Source: Microvirga sesbaniae
GTDB lineage: Bacteria > Pseudomonadota > Alphaproteobacteria > Rhizobiales > Beijerinckiaceae
Reading direction: 5' to 3'
DNA length: 64,000 nt
NCBI RefSeq assembly: GCF_025460805.1
Contig: NZ_JAMXFJ010000010.1
Coordinates: 1-64,000 of the forward strand
The translations under genes and the position numbers were made by a program. The notes under the pieces are model-generated. The model was not told the DNA's origin. It searched no databases and was given only the letters and a program-made list of their open reading frames with translations. Position 1 is the first letter of the stretch. Each line of letters begins with the position of its first letter. This document shows positions 43,128 to 51,190 of this stretch, in pieces.

Positions 43128-43739
43128 ATGCGCAGTTATCTCCCACCCGGAACGCAAGCCGGGCCCATCAGCCCCCAACTCCCGACATCTTCCTGGAATG
43201 GCCTTGCCATTATCGGGGAGGCCCCTGGGCGCCAGGAGATCATCAATGGCGTCCCATTCACTGGACCGGCCGGCGATCTGCTCAATAAGGTCCTCGAGCG
43301 TGTCGGTATCAACCGCGACGAGACACTCATCACGAATTGCTTCGCTCACCAGCCGGCGTGGAGTGCCAATCAGGACGGCAAGCGTCGTAACAACGATATT
43401 CTGAATTTCTTCACCCTCGACCAGACGATCGCCAACCCCAACCTGCCTTCCTATCGCGGCCGCTATCTGCTTGAGGATCTTGCGGCAGATCTACGAGCTA
43501 CCTGGCGCCTTCTGCGTGAGATGAAGCCGAAGGCGATCTTGGCGATGGGCTCAACAGCGCTTTGGGGCATCGCCCATTTGGAAGGCCTGACAGAGAACCG
43601 CGGCCAGACCCTGAGCACACGCGCCTGCGATGCTCCGCTCATTCCGACATTTCATCCGGCCTTCGTTCTTCACCGCAAGGACGACGCTCTGATCGACAGG
43701 ATCGAAGAGGATATGAGGAAAGTGCTTCCTCTCCTCTGA
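43128..43739 (+). CDS. Uracil-DNA glycosylase-superfamily protein (family 4-like)
   Basis: 203 residues. IIGEAPGRQEIINGVPFTGPAG (28-49) is the active-site loop of family 4 and 5 uracil-DNA glycosylases, LLNKVLERVGINRDETLITN holds the family Asn, and IPTFHPAFVLHR the final His motif. The family 4 iron-sulfur cysteines near the N-terminus (C-x-x-C) are missing; only Cys71 in TNCFAHQP remains close to an expected site. It could excise uracil or another base from DNA, or bind it without cutting. It sits next to a cytosine methyltransferase, whose product deaminates to thymine, so a repair or protection role is possible. Confidence 0.75.
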   Translation: MRSYLPPGTQAGPISPQLPTSSWNGLAIIGEAPGRQEIINGVPFTGPAGDLLNKVLERVGINRDETLITNCFAHQPAWSANQDGKRRNNDILNFFTLDQTIANPNLPSYRGRYLLEDLAADLRATWRLLREMKPKAILAMGSTALWGIAHLEGLTENRGQTLSTRACDAPLIPTFHPAFVLHRKDDALIDRIEEDMRKVLPLL

Positions 43740-43762
43740 CGTAAGCAGAAGATCCAAACCTA

Positions 43763-43774
43763 AAACCCCAGAAA
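43763..43774 (+). repeat. AAACCCCAGAAA, variant copy before the methyltransferase gene
   Basis: Variant of the AAACCCCAAAA word, 36 bases before the ATG at 43811. A related AAAACCCAGAAAG occurs at about 17262. Confidence 0.5.
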
Positions 43775-43810
43775 TCATTGGCTGCTGCCTTAACCCGTTG
43801 AGGATTCTCA

Positions 43811-46222
43811 ATGTCCGGGAACAATCCTGCCTATTCTCGCTACGCCGCAAATGCTGCCGCACTCGCACTACTCGCGGAAGAAACAAGCAATTACGCCGAC
43901 ATCGACAACCATATGTCGGATCTGTCCGCCAACAATGACAACGACTTAGCGGGGACCGGCACCCAAAAGCCGCAATTCGACAACCATAAACACCAACAAA
44001 GTGCACTCGATGCACTTGTAGGGGGCCTAATTTTAGATAGTTTCGCTGGAGGTGGCGGAGCATCTACCGGGATTGCAATGGCGCTTGGACGCCAGCCTGA
44101 CGTCGCTATCAACCACGATGGCGAAGCCCTCTCAATGCATGAGGCCAACCATCCTGAAACGATCCACGTTCGCCATGACATTTGGCGTGTCGATCCGCGC
44201 AAATATACGAATGGTCGGCCCGTCGGTCTAGGGTGGTTCAGCCCAGATTGCCGGAGCCACAGCCGCGCGGCAGGCGGCAAGCCAAAAGCTAAGAATATCC
44301 GTGACTTAGCATGGGTTGTTGTGCGCTGGGCGAAGGTCGTTCGGCCCAAAGTAATCCTTCTTGAGAACGTCGAAGAATTTGCCGAATGGGGTCCGCTGAC
44401 GCCCGAAGGAATGCCTTGCCCGAAGCGCAAAGGCCAGACTTTTGCGGAGTGGGTCTCCAAGCTCGAACGCTTGGGTTATCGCGTCGAAAAGAAAGAGCTC
44501 CGCGCATGCGATTTTGGAGATCCAACGATCCGCAAGCGTCTCTTCATGGTCGCACGCTGCGACGGTAAGCCCATCGTGTGGCCGGTTCCGACGCATGGTG
44601 ACCCCAAGAGTGCCGACGTGCAATCCGGCAAGCTCCTGCCCTGGCGCACGGCCGCCGAAATCATCGACTGGGAACGTCCCTGCCCGTCGATATTCATGTC
44701 GAAGTCTGAAGCACTGCGCTTCAAGGCTGAGACTGGCATTCAGACGAAGCGTCCGCTGGAACGTGCCACCCTAGCTCGCATAGCGAAAGGGGTGCGCAGA
44801 TACGTGATTGATGCCAAGGAACCGTTTCTGGTCTCCCTCACACACCAGGGCGGAGATCGGTCGGAGAGCATCAGCGACCCTATCCGCACAATCACCGCGG
44901 CCAATCGCGGCGAGAAGGCACTCGTACAGCCCTTCATGACGAAGTTCCGCCAGGGCGCCGTCGGATCCGCTGCGAACGACCCGCTACCGACAGTCACCGC
45001 CAATAGCTTCGAAAAGCGTCCTGGGTGTGGCGTTCCGATGGGGCTCGTCGCGCCGGTCATGACCTATGCTCAGCAGGGCGGCCTCAATCGGTCCCCTCAA
45101 AAGCCTCTGCATACGATCACTGCAAGCCGGAAGGATCAGAACGCCGTCATCGCTCCTTATCTGGTGCCCCGCTATGGCGAGCGCGCTGGCCAGGAGCCCC
45201 GCACCTACCCGATTGACCGCCCCACCCCGACGATCGTTCCCGATGCGAATGGAGGCTCGCTAGCAGCCGTATCGATGATCCGGCATTTTGGCGCGTCTAT
45301 CGGATCAGCTGCTGATGAGCCTGTTGGCGCGGCGACAGCCGGCGGCGGCGGCAAGACTGGCATGGTCGCCACGTTCCTCGCGCAGAACAACACCGGCGTG
45401 ATCGGCCACGCGGCTGACGAGCCCCTCTCAACAATCGTTGGCAAGGGCTGCACCCAGAGCGTCGTGGCCGCTCATCTGACCAAGTTCCAGGAGAACAGCA
45501 TTGGCCAGATGCCGGACGAGCCGATCCACACGGTTATGGCGGGAGCCCCACGTCATGGCGTAGTCGAGACCCACATGGTCACGGCACCGCATGTGATCAA
45601 CATGAAGGGCTCGGACATGCGGTCCTCGACCGCAACTGATCCGATGCCGACGGCAACTGCACAGGGCAACCACATCGGGACTGTGGGAGCGTCCCTCGTC
45701 GCCTATTACGGCTCTGACCAGGACACCCCGGTCAGCGATCCGATTCACACGATCACAACTCGCGATCGCTTCGGCCTCGCCGATGTGAAAGGCGGCCTAC
45801 CGCCGCTCGCTCCCGAGCTCTTAGAGAAGGCTCGCAAAGTTGCCGATTTCCTGCGGGAGTTCGGCTGCTGGGATGATCGCGAGATCGTGACGGTGGGCGC
45901 ATACGTCGTGGTAGATATCGGACTCCGCATGCTGACCCCTCGCGAACTTGCCCGTGGTCAGGGTTTCCCGGATGACTACATCCTGGAGGCCGTGCACGAT
46001 GGTAAGCCACTCACGCGTACTTCGCAAACCCGCATGATTGGCAACTCGGTTTGCCCTGGTGTTGCCAAGGCTCTCGTGCACGCGAACGTCGTGGTCGCGT
46101 CGATGATCAAGGAGCCACCGCCGGTCTATCGCGCATGGGGTGCCCAGCTCAAAGCTCGATTGCAGGCACGCGAGCAGCAGGCCAGCATTGAACAGATGTC
46201 GTTGTTCGGTGAGGCGGCCTAA
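43811..46222 (+). CDS. Large phage-type DNA cytosine-5 methyltransferase
   Basis: 803 residues. Motif I LDSFAGGGGASTGI (from 75), motif IV SPDCRSHSRAAGG with catalytic Cys147, motif VI VILLENVEEF and the C-terminal motifs IX-X RMLTPRELARGQGFPDDY and MIGNSVCPGVAKAL. It is a complete C5 methyltransferase of the large phage and plasmid type, in which PPCQ is replaced by SPDC. Between about 353 and 660 lies an array of about nine degenerate units of 33-41 residues, each opening with a DPxxTxTA-like core, in place of an ordinary target-recognition domain. No cognate endonuclease is adjacent, so a protective or regulatory role is likely. Confidence 0.92.
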   Translation: MSGNNPAYSRYAANAAALALLAEETSNYADIDNHMSDLSANNDNDLAGTGTQKPQFDNHKHQQSALDALVGGLILDSFAGGGGASTGIAMALGRQPDVAINHDGEALSMHEANHPETIHVRHDIWRVDPRKYTNGRPVGLGWFSPDCRSHSRAAGGKPKAKNIRDLAWVVVRWAKVVRPKVILLENVEEFAEWGPLTPEGMPCPKRKGQTFAEWVSKLERLGYRVEKKELRACDFGDPTIRKRLFMVARCDGKPIVWPVPTHGDPKSADVQSGKLLPWRTAAEIIDWERPCPSIFMSKSEALRFKAETGIQTKRPLERATLARIAKGVRRYVIDAKEPFLVSLTHQGGDRSESISDPIRTITAANRGEKALVQPFMTKFRQGAVGSAANDPLPTVTANSFEKRPGCGVPMGLVAPVMTYAQQGGLNRSPQKPLHTITASRKDQNAVIAPYLVPRYGERAGQEPRTYPIDRPTPTIVPDANGGSLAAVSMIRHFGASIGSAADEPVGAATAGGGGKTGMVATFLAQNNTGVIGHAADEPLSTIVGKGCTQSVVAAHLTKFQENSIGQMPDEPIHTVMAGAPRHGVVETHMVTAPHVINMKGSDMRSSTATDPMPTATAQGNHIGTVGASLVAYYGSDQDTPVSDPIHTITTRDRFGLADVKGGLPPLAPELLEKARKVADFLREFGCWDDREIVTVGAYVVVDIGLRMLTPRELARGQGFPDDYILEAVHDGKPLTRTSQTRMIGNSVCPGVAKALVHANVVVASMIKEPPPVYRAWGAQLKARLQAREQQASIEQMSLFGEAA

Positions 46223-46232
46223 GGCCGCCTCA
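46210..46232 (+). terminator. Hairpin spanning the methyltransferase stop codon
   Basis: TGAGGCGGCC (46210-46219) and GGCCGCCTCA (46223-46232) form a perfect stem around TAA, the stop codon of the methyltransferase. No T tract follows, so it may stabilise RNA or pause polymerase instead of ending transcription. Confidence 0.5.
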
Positions 46233-46251
46233 TCACACTTCAGGGTCCAAC

Positions 46252-47067
46252 ATGATTGATGAAGGCGCCAGGGTAACTGCCATCGAAGCGTACTGTCTCG
46301 GCAAGCTTATCAGTGAGGCTGGTGAGCTTGGGCAAGTCGCCGGGAATGCCCTCTGCTTCGGGATCGACACACCTGACCACGGCAAAGCCGCTCGCGTGCG
46401 GATCGAAGAAGAACTCGGCGATTTGCACGCGGCGATGACGTTCGCAGCCTGCCATGGGATTATCCGCAGTCATGCTGTGGCTCATCACTCGATCCGCAAG
46501 CTCCAGAAGCTGCTCGATCCCAGGCAAAAGGATAATCTCGGCCGCCCACTCGCTCCCCAACCCGAAAACACCTCAGCAAGTCCCATCCCTCCGCTCTTTG
46601 ACCCGCGCGTTCCAAAGAAAGAGGCTGCGGAGGAGCCCTTGATGGTCTCTGGCCAGGTGGCTGACGCCATCCGCACGCTTACGGAACACAGCCAGGTAAC
46701 GGTCGATATCATGCTCCGCCGTCTCCTGAAGCTCGGCCCGGCGGTCTGCTTTGCGCAAGACGGCTCCGTGGGATACCGGGATCCTGGTACTGGACTGACG
46801 CTTCCTGAAGGATTCGAGATCTTTCGTGTCTGGCAGGGTAAGACCTACCGGGCGAAGGCCAAAGGGGGCCAGTGGGTCACGCCTGAAGGACAGCGGTTCG
46901 ATAATCTCAATCGCTTGAACGCGAGCCTCGGGAAACCCAACCCGGAGAATGCATGGATCGTCTGGTATTTTCTGGACGGACAGGGACAGCGTCAACTCCT
47001 AAACAGCATCCGCCCTCTTCCGAAGCCTCGCAACCGCCGTCCCCGAACACGCCAAGCGAACTCATAA
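46252..47067 (+). CDS. MazG-like pyrophosphohydrolase fused to a RAMA-like domain
   Basis: 271 residues. The N-terminus has an all-alpha NTP pyrophosphohydrolase motif: SEAGELGQV (Glu22, Glu25) and IEEELGDLHAAMTF (Glu54, Asp57), the E-x-x-E/E-x-x-D metal site of MazG-like enzymes. A Pro-rich linker leads to a helical segment (EEPLMVSGQVADAIRTLTEH) and a C-terminal RAMA-like module (VWQGKTYRAKAKGGQWVTPE, then FDNLNRLNASLG and NAWIVWYF), a domain found with restriction and methylation proteins. It is 29 bases after the methyltransferase and ends with a terminator at 47092. A nucleotide-clearing or modified-nucleotide-sensing role is inferred. Confidence 0.65.
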   Translation: MIDEGARVTAIEAYCLGKLISEAGELGQVAGNALCFGIDTPDHGKAARVRIEEELGDLHAAMTFAACHGIIRSHAVAHHSIRKLQKLLDPRQKDNLGRPLAPQPENTSASPIPPLFDPRVPKKEAAEEPLMVSGQVADAIRTLTEHSQVTVDIMLRRLLKLGPAVCFAQDGSVGYRDPGTGLTLPEGFEIFRVWQGKTYRAKAKGGQWVTPEGQRFDNLNRLNASLGKPNPENAWIVWYFLDGQGQRQLLNSIRPLPKPRNRRPRTRQANS

Positions 47068-47091
47068 ATCGCTTCCCAGTCAATCGAGATC

Positions 47092-47124
47092 AGGCCTGCA
47101 GTGAAAGCTGCGGGCCTTTCTTGT
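47092..47124 (+). terminator. Rho-independent terminator after the MazG-RAMA gene
   Basis: AGGCCTGCAG (47092-47101) pairs with CTGCGGGCCT (47108-47117) with one G-T pair, followed by TTCTTGTT. Confidence 0.75.
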
Positions 47125-47142
47125 TCGAGCCCAGTTTCCCTT

Positions 47143-47150
47143 AAACCCCA
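47143..47150 (+). repeat. AAACCCCA, short variant copy before the gene at 47169
   Basis: AAACCCCAATATT follows the terminator and precedes the next start by 18 bases, in the same placement as the exact copies. Confidence 0.45.
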
Positions 47151-47168
47151 ATATTCAAAGGATCAGGT

Positions 47169-47702
47169 GTGAGCAATCCTGTCATTGAGGTCTCCGAGGA
47201 CCTCCGCGATAAACTGCTTTTTCTGCTGAACGACCATCAGAGCGACGAGGTTCAGCAGTTCATCGACAAGCTCCGCAAGGACAGCCTACGGGACTTCAAA
47301 GGGTTTATAGCCGGAGTTTCCAATCTCCCTGATCTCTCCCCTGTCAATCGGGCCCTCCAGGCAACTTGGTGGTTCATCGAAAACGTGCGTGAAGACGACT
47401 GGCGCCGGAACGAGATCTACTTTGAACTCCGCAGCCTCGTCCGCCAGGTGTCCTCTCAAGAACTATCGGCACCCGAGAGTAAACCCTCCACGTACATCCG
47501 GTTCGAAACCGGCCGCGAAGATCGGTTCAGCGAGAACCACGGTCCCTTCGAATTCGTCCAGGCAACGAATGGGACAATCCGGGTCGGCTCCGACGGCGAG
47601 CGAGAAATCGCCCAGTTCGTAGATGGGCTCTGGCACACCACCGATGACGGTCAGACTTGGTCTGATTTTGTGATCTTCACCGAGAACAAGCCCAATGCCT
47701 GA
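47169..47702 (+). CDS. Hypothetical protein
   Basis: 177 residues from a GTG start (another GTG lies at 47167 in a different frame). Helical N-terminal half (SEDLRDKLLFLLNDHQSDEV, WWFIENVREDDWRRNEIYFE) and a beta-rich C-terminal part (STYIRFETGREDRF, TNGTIRVGSDGEREIAQFVD). No family recognised. It overlaps the next gene by 8 bases, so the two are translationally coupled. Confidence 0.55.
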   Translation: MSNPVIEVSEDLRDKLLFLLNDHQSDEVQQFIDKLRKDSLRDFKGFIAGVSNLPDLSPVNRALQATWWFIENVREDDWRRNEIYFELRSLVRQVSSQELSAPESKPSTYIRFETGREDRFSENHGPFEFVQATNGTIRVGSDGEREIAQFVDGLWHTTDDGQTWSDFVIFTENKPNA

Positions 47703-47931
47703 GACCCGCAAACGTTTTCAGCAGGGTATGCGCGTCCGGTGCACCGCCCTCTTCGCCGGTATTCCGAAGGATACCCTCGGGACCGTTGGGACGGTCGCCA
47801 CCGGTCGGGGACCTTCGGTCTACTGCGACCCAGCCAAGAACATGGTGTTTGTACGCTGGGATAATGGTCAGCAGAAGGGCGTTTTCCGCGGCGAGATTGA
47901 GACGTGCAACGAACCGCGCGTAAGAGCTTGA
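47695..47931 (+). CDS. Small SH3-like (KOW-type) hypothetical protein
   Basis: 78 residues overlapping the preceding stop. The pattern GMRVRCTALFAGIPKDTLGT followed by VGTVATG and NMVFVRWDNGQQKGVF looks like a small SH3-barrel or KOW-type fold often seen in phage and plasmid proteins. No further function can be assigned. It ends 17 bases before the convergent minus-strand ClpP-fold gene, with no obvious terminator between them. Confidence 0.5.
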   Translation: MPETRKRFQQGMRVRCTALFAGIPKDTLGTVGTVATGRGPSVYCDPAKNMVFVRWDNGQQKGVFRGEIETCNEPRVRA

Positions 47932-47947
47932 GAAAAGGAGAACGGCA

Positions 47948-48889
47948 TCAGTCAAAGAACTCCACAGGGTCGCCGACTGCGAGCCATTCCCTCAACTTAA
48001 TTCGCCGCGCAGCTCGCTCTATCCCGAGCTCAGCTTCGATACAGCTGTCTCGCTCCTTCTTTGCCAAGATCGCGTCTGCCGCTTTGCCGGATCGCATGTC
48101 ACGCCAGAAGGTGTCGTCGGCTTCCTTCTCTGCGACAGTATTGCACCTCGCCATCAGCCATTCCGAGATTTCTGGCGGATAGCCGAAGAAATCCTTTCGG
48201 ATCTCCAACGCGCTGGGCACATAGATCTCACGGGATGAAGTGCCAAACATAATATCAATGTACCTTGATGGTACGCTCATATCCCGCAGGTACTGAGAGA
48301 TGGGTTCACGAAAAGAGTTTATCGCTTTGGTCGATTGCTCAAGCGTCAACTTCTGATTTGTGCGAGGATCGAGATAGGCCCGGTGGATTCCGACATACCC
48401 CTCATTCCTCCAAGCGCCAGCGGCATAGATTAAAAAGCATGCTGATGCGCAGATGCAGGGCTGATTCCTGTACCGAGGTGATCCAGGCAAGCCCAGAATC
48501 CCCTGCTCGATACAACGTGCTCTCTCACCTCCGGCATACTCCCCGTTGGCATAAACCTCATGATCCATCATCGGAGCATGAACATTCAGGAGCTGCGCCC
48601 TTACTTCCCGGCCAATCTGCATTGCAAGACCAACGTTTCCGCCAGGTGAGCGCAAGATCACCGATGACACCCGAGCCGGCGCAGCACCAAGCACCTTCTC
48701 GAATTCAACGAAATCACCTTTTTCAATCACGCCACTAATCAGAATGCTGTCGGGCTGTACATTGTCACAGGTGCCACCAGCAAAACATGACCAGGATACA
48801 AGTTCTATCGTCGCGCCGACTGCTGCGCCCGAAAAGGCTCCGAAGCAGCTTATCAAAATCGCCGCGGCAAATCTCAGCCTATGCAACAT
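47948..48889 (-). CDS. Exported ClpP/crotonase-fold protease-like protein
   Basis: 313 residues on the minus strand from the ATG at 48889, preceded by GGGAAG; a longer start at 48976 is less likely. The signal peptide MLHRLRFAAAILISCFGAF is cleaved near AAVGA. The ClpP fold is indicated by SILISGVIEKGDFVEFEKVL, VILRSPGGNVGLAMQIG (81-86 as the oxyanion loop), ICASACFLIYAAGA with Ser149 as candidate nucleophile and VGIHRAY with His169. Cysteine pairs fit a periplasmic location. This family of exported ClpP-like proteins is common in Rhizobiales; substrates are unknown. Confidence 0.65.
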   Translation of the reverse strand: MLHRLRFAAAILISCFGAFSGAAVGATIELVSWSCFAGGTCDNVQPDSILISGVIEKGDFVEFEKVLGAAPARVSSVILRSPGGNVGLAMQIGREVRAQLLNVHAPMMDHEVYANGEYAGGERARCIEQGILGLPGSPRYRNQPCICASACFLIYAAGAWRNEGYVGIHRAYLDPRTNQKLTLEQSTKAINSFREPISQYLRDMSVPSRYIDIMFGTSSREIYVPSALEIRKDFFGYPPEISEWLMARCNTVAEKEADDTFWRDMRSGKAADAILAKKERDSCIEAELGIERAARRIKLREWLAVGDPVEFFD

Positions 48890-49056
48890 TCTTCCCCCCC
48901 CTGCACGACGACCCATCCTTTGACATTCAACCACAGCGGTTTGACCGTAGGAAGCACTCTCAAGTGGGTTGGTCATGACACATCAAGGCTTGGAAAACCG
49001 AAGTGGGCCGGTAGGGAGGCTACTCCAAGCTCTGAAATCGCTTCAGCCCCCTCGCG

Positions 49057-49087
49057 AGCCCGCCTCCCACGAACAGGCGGGCTTTTT
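49057..49087 (+). terminator. Plus-strand terminator with no gene upstream
   Basis: AGCCCGCCT (49057-49065) pairs with AGGCGGGCT (49075-49083) and runs into TTTTT. The nearest upstream plus-strand gene ends at 47931, with a minus-strand gene in between, so it may end a short untranslated RNA starting around 48920-48960. Confidence 0.8.
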
Positions 49088-49129
49088 ATTGTGCATCTCC
49101 AATCACCCGGTGGAGAGAAACCATAGAAC

Positions 49130-49140
49130 AAACCCCAAAA
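49130..49140 (+). repeat. AAACCCCAAAA word, exact copy 3
   Basis: Exact copy between the terminator at 49057 and the AGGAG ribosome site of the gene at 49153. Confidence 0.7.
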
Positions 49141-49152
49141 GCAGGAGCCGCT

Positions 49153-49974
49153 ATGACCGAGCGCGAAATCGAGCAATCCACTAATGAGGGATCCGGCTAC
49201 ACGCTCCGCATCGTTGAGCTATCTGGGAACTACGCAGGCTTTCGTGTCCAACGCCTCGAAGAGGGAATTCTGCAGAGCCAGCCGTACTGGTACCAGCTTG
49301 CGTTCGAAGACACTCTTGATGCCGCCCGCGAGGAAGTCCGCTTGATTCATCTGGCCGGCGTCGAGCTCAAATCGCTCACCCGAGAATACATTTCCTTTGG
49401 CCGGAACGGTCCGTACACCCCCGATGGCTCATCGGCCGACTACGGCTACAAGTACGCAGAAGGGGTCTGGAAATACAATACTCCCGGGCATGGATTTATG
49501 GTCCTCGATGAGGAGCGGAACCAGCAGATCCACGAGGCGTGGAGGAATACCCGCGGCTTCTACGAGGAAGACGTCTGCTGGGCTATTGTCGCTCACCATT
49601 ACCCGGAGCTGTTTACGACGCGGGATCGTCGCGACGCCAAGCGCACCCTCATCAATTACATGCCTCACGAGTACATGGCGGTGACTGGCGAGACACTCGC
49701 GCAGTCCGACAGCATGCGACTCCAGGAAGAAGCCTTTATTGAGGCATCCAGGGACAAGTGGGTGTCTATCTCGGCGAGCTCAGCCGGCAATGGCATGCTC
49801 AAGATCACCGCGACCATCGGCGGAAACAGAGCGTTTCGATCTGTTTCTCACAAGGAAAAGACCTTCCTTGTTGCAGAAGCCGAGTACGAACACCGCGCGA
49901 AGTTCGGCATGATCATCGATCCCGAAATTCACCAGGAGGTCCTACCGGACCACCCTGTCCTGGCCGCCGCCTGA
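49153..49974 (+). CDS. Hypothetical protein with DUF7007-like C-terminal region
   Basis: 273 residues, start preceded by AGGAG. The central part TPGHGFMVLDEERNQQIHEA with FYEEDVCWAIVAHHYPELF and the end YMPHEYMAVTGETL resemble the DUF7007 domain of plasmid and phage proteins, which has no assigned function. The last 80 residues add a separate beta-rich region. No signal or membrane part. It is the first gene after the orphan terminator and is followed 32 bases later by the PP-loop protein gene, probably in one transcript. Confidence 0.55.
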   Translation: MTEREIEQSTNEGSGYTLRIVELSGNYAGFRVQRLEEGILQSQPYWYQLAFEDTLDAAREEVRLIHLAGVELKSLTREYISFGRNGPYTPDGSSADYGYKYAEGVWKYNTPGHGFMVLDEERNQQIHEAWRNTRGFYEEDVCWAIVAHHYPELFTTRDRRDAKRTLINYMPHEYMAVTGETLAQSDSMRLQEEAFIEASRDKWVSISASSAGNGMLKITATIGGNRAFRSVSHKEKTFLVAEAEYEHRAKFGMIIDPEIHQEVLPDHPVLAAA

Positions 49975-50006
49975 AGCCGCACCCAACAATCGATTTGGAT
50001 TCTTAC

Positions 50007-51026
50007 ATGATTGAGTTGACGGCGCGACCGCCGCAGTTGGATTTTTTCGAAGACGCCGAGAGCCCCGTCATGGCCGCCGCTGGCTTGGGGGTCGACAGTG
50101 TAGCGATGTTGATACACATGGTCGAGAATGGCGAACGCGTGGACGTTGCGCTATTCGCCGACACCGGAAGTGAACGACCCCAAACATATGAGTACCTCCC
50201 AATCTTCAAGGCATGGCTTGAGGAACGGGGCGTGCCATTCCACGTTGTCCGATACGAGCCCAAGAATTTCAAAAATTATCCGCCCTACCGGACGTTGGAA
50301 GCTAACCTCCTGGTCAATGGTACACTGCCGTCCAAGACGTTTGGCTATGGTTCATGCAGTCAAAAATGGAAGATCGCGCCGCAGGATCGGTGGACGGAAA
50401 GCTGGGAGCCTGCTCGTCGCTGTTGGGCTGCTGGTGGCAAGGTCATCAAACTGATAGGGTACGACTGCAGCCCGGCTGATCAAAAGCGCTACAAGGATAG
50501 GGAAGGATACGACGATCCGAAGTACTTGTACAGATACCCACTCAGAGAGCTGGGCTGGAAGCGCGAAGATTGCATCGAACGCATCAAACAAGCTGGTTTG
50601 CCGGTTCCGATTAAAAGCGCTTGCTTCTTCTGCCCCGTTACGAAGGCCCACGAGCTTCACGATTTGGAAAAGTCTCTTCTTCGCCGGATCGTTTTGATAG
50701 AAGCACGGGCCAAACCGCGCTTGACGACAGTTCAAGGTCTTTGGCGCACTCCGGTCAAAGGCTGTCGAGGTGCGACTCCTCGCCCAGGGTCAATGACAGA
50801 GTACATCCTTGAGAAGGGCCTCCTTCCAGAGGAGGAGGTACGCATGATTGCCGAGAAAACGCCTCAACAACTCATCTCTTGGCAAGAGTCTGTCGGCGGG
50901 ATTGAGCTTTCTAAGCGCCCCGATATGCAGCAGTGGATTGAGTTCTTCAATATGACATCGGGCGATCTGATGAGAACGCCTTCAACGCCGACGATCTCTG
51001 AAGGGTTTCAGAAGAAGGCTGCATAA
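50007..51026 (+). CDS. PAPS reductase/DndC-like PP-loop protein
   Basis: 339 residues from the ATG at 50007; an upstream start at 49758 would overlap the previous gene out of frame. The PP-loop reads AAGLGVDSVAML (23-34) instead of SGGxDS, followed by ADTGSERPQTYEYLPIF, the adenylate-binding loop of PAPS reductases. A Cys-rich part, FGYGSCSQKWKIAPQDRW, and the later SACFFCPVTKAHELHDL resemble the zinc or iron-sulfur sites of phage-borne members. It activates a substrate with ATP, perhaps for sulfur insertion. There are no dndA, dndB, dndD or dndE genes here, so DNA phosphorothioation is not supported. Confidence 0.7.
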   Translation: MIELTARPPQLDFFEDAESPVMAAAGLGVDSVAMLIHMVENGERVDVALFADTGSERPQTYEYLPIFKAWLEERGVPFHVVRYEPKNFKNYPPYRTLEANLLVNGTLPSKTFGYGSCSQKWKIAPQDRWTESWEPARRCWAAGGKVIKLIGYDCSPADQKRYKDREGYDDPKYLYRYPLRELGWKREDCIERIKQAGLPVPIKSACFFCPVTKAHELHDLEKSLLRRIVLIEARAKPRLTTVQGLWRTPVKGCRGATPRPGSMTEYILEKGLLPEEEVRMIAEKTPQQLISWQESVGGIELSKRPDMQQWIEFFNMTSGDLMRTPSTPTISEGFQKKAA

Positions 51027-51190
51027 CGGCCATGTCCCCAGTCTTCTGCTGTTCCGATCGCCGCCATCGAATTCATCCACAGAAGATCGATTTGAGCAAA
51101 ATCGGCTCTGCAGAAAAGCGTAGAAGCGCAGCATACACCTGAGTTATCTGTCGCATCGTGAGTAACATCTGATCTCCGGAGTAATCCCGT

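Noticed and set aside
44869..45790. DNA direct repeats or CRISPR-like array inside the methyltransferase gene
   Set aside because: The repetition is at protein level with degenerate units and varying length; there are no identical DNA repeats or spacers.
43811..46222. Restriction-modification system around the cytosine methyltransferase
   Set aside because: No endonuclease-like gene is adjacent on either side; neighbours are a glycosylase-like protein and a MazG-RAMA protein.
50007..51026. DNA phosphorothioation (Dnd) system
   Set aside because: Only a DndC-like PP-loop protein is present; no DndA, DndB, DndD or DndE homologue lies nearby and the PP-loop is atypical.
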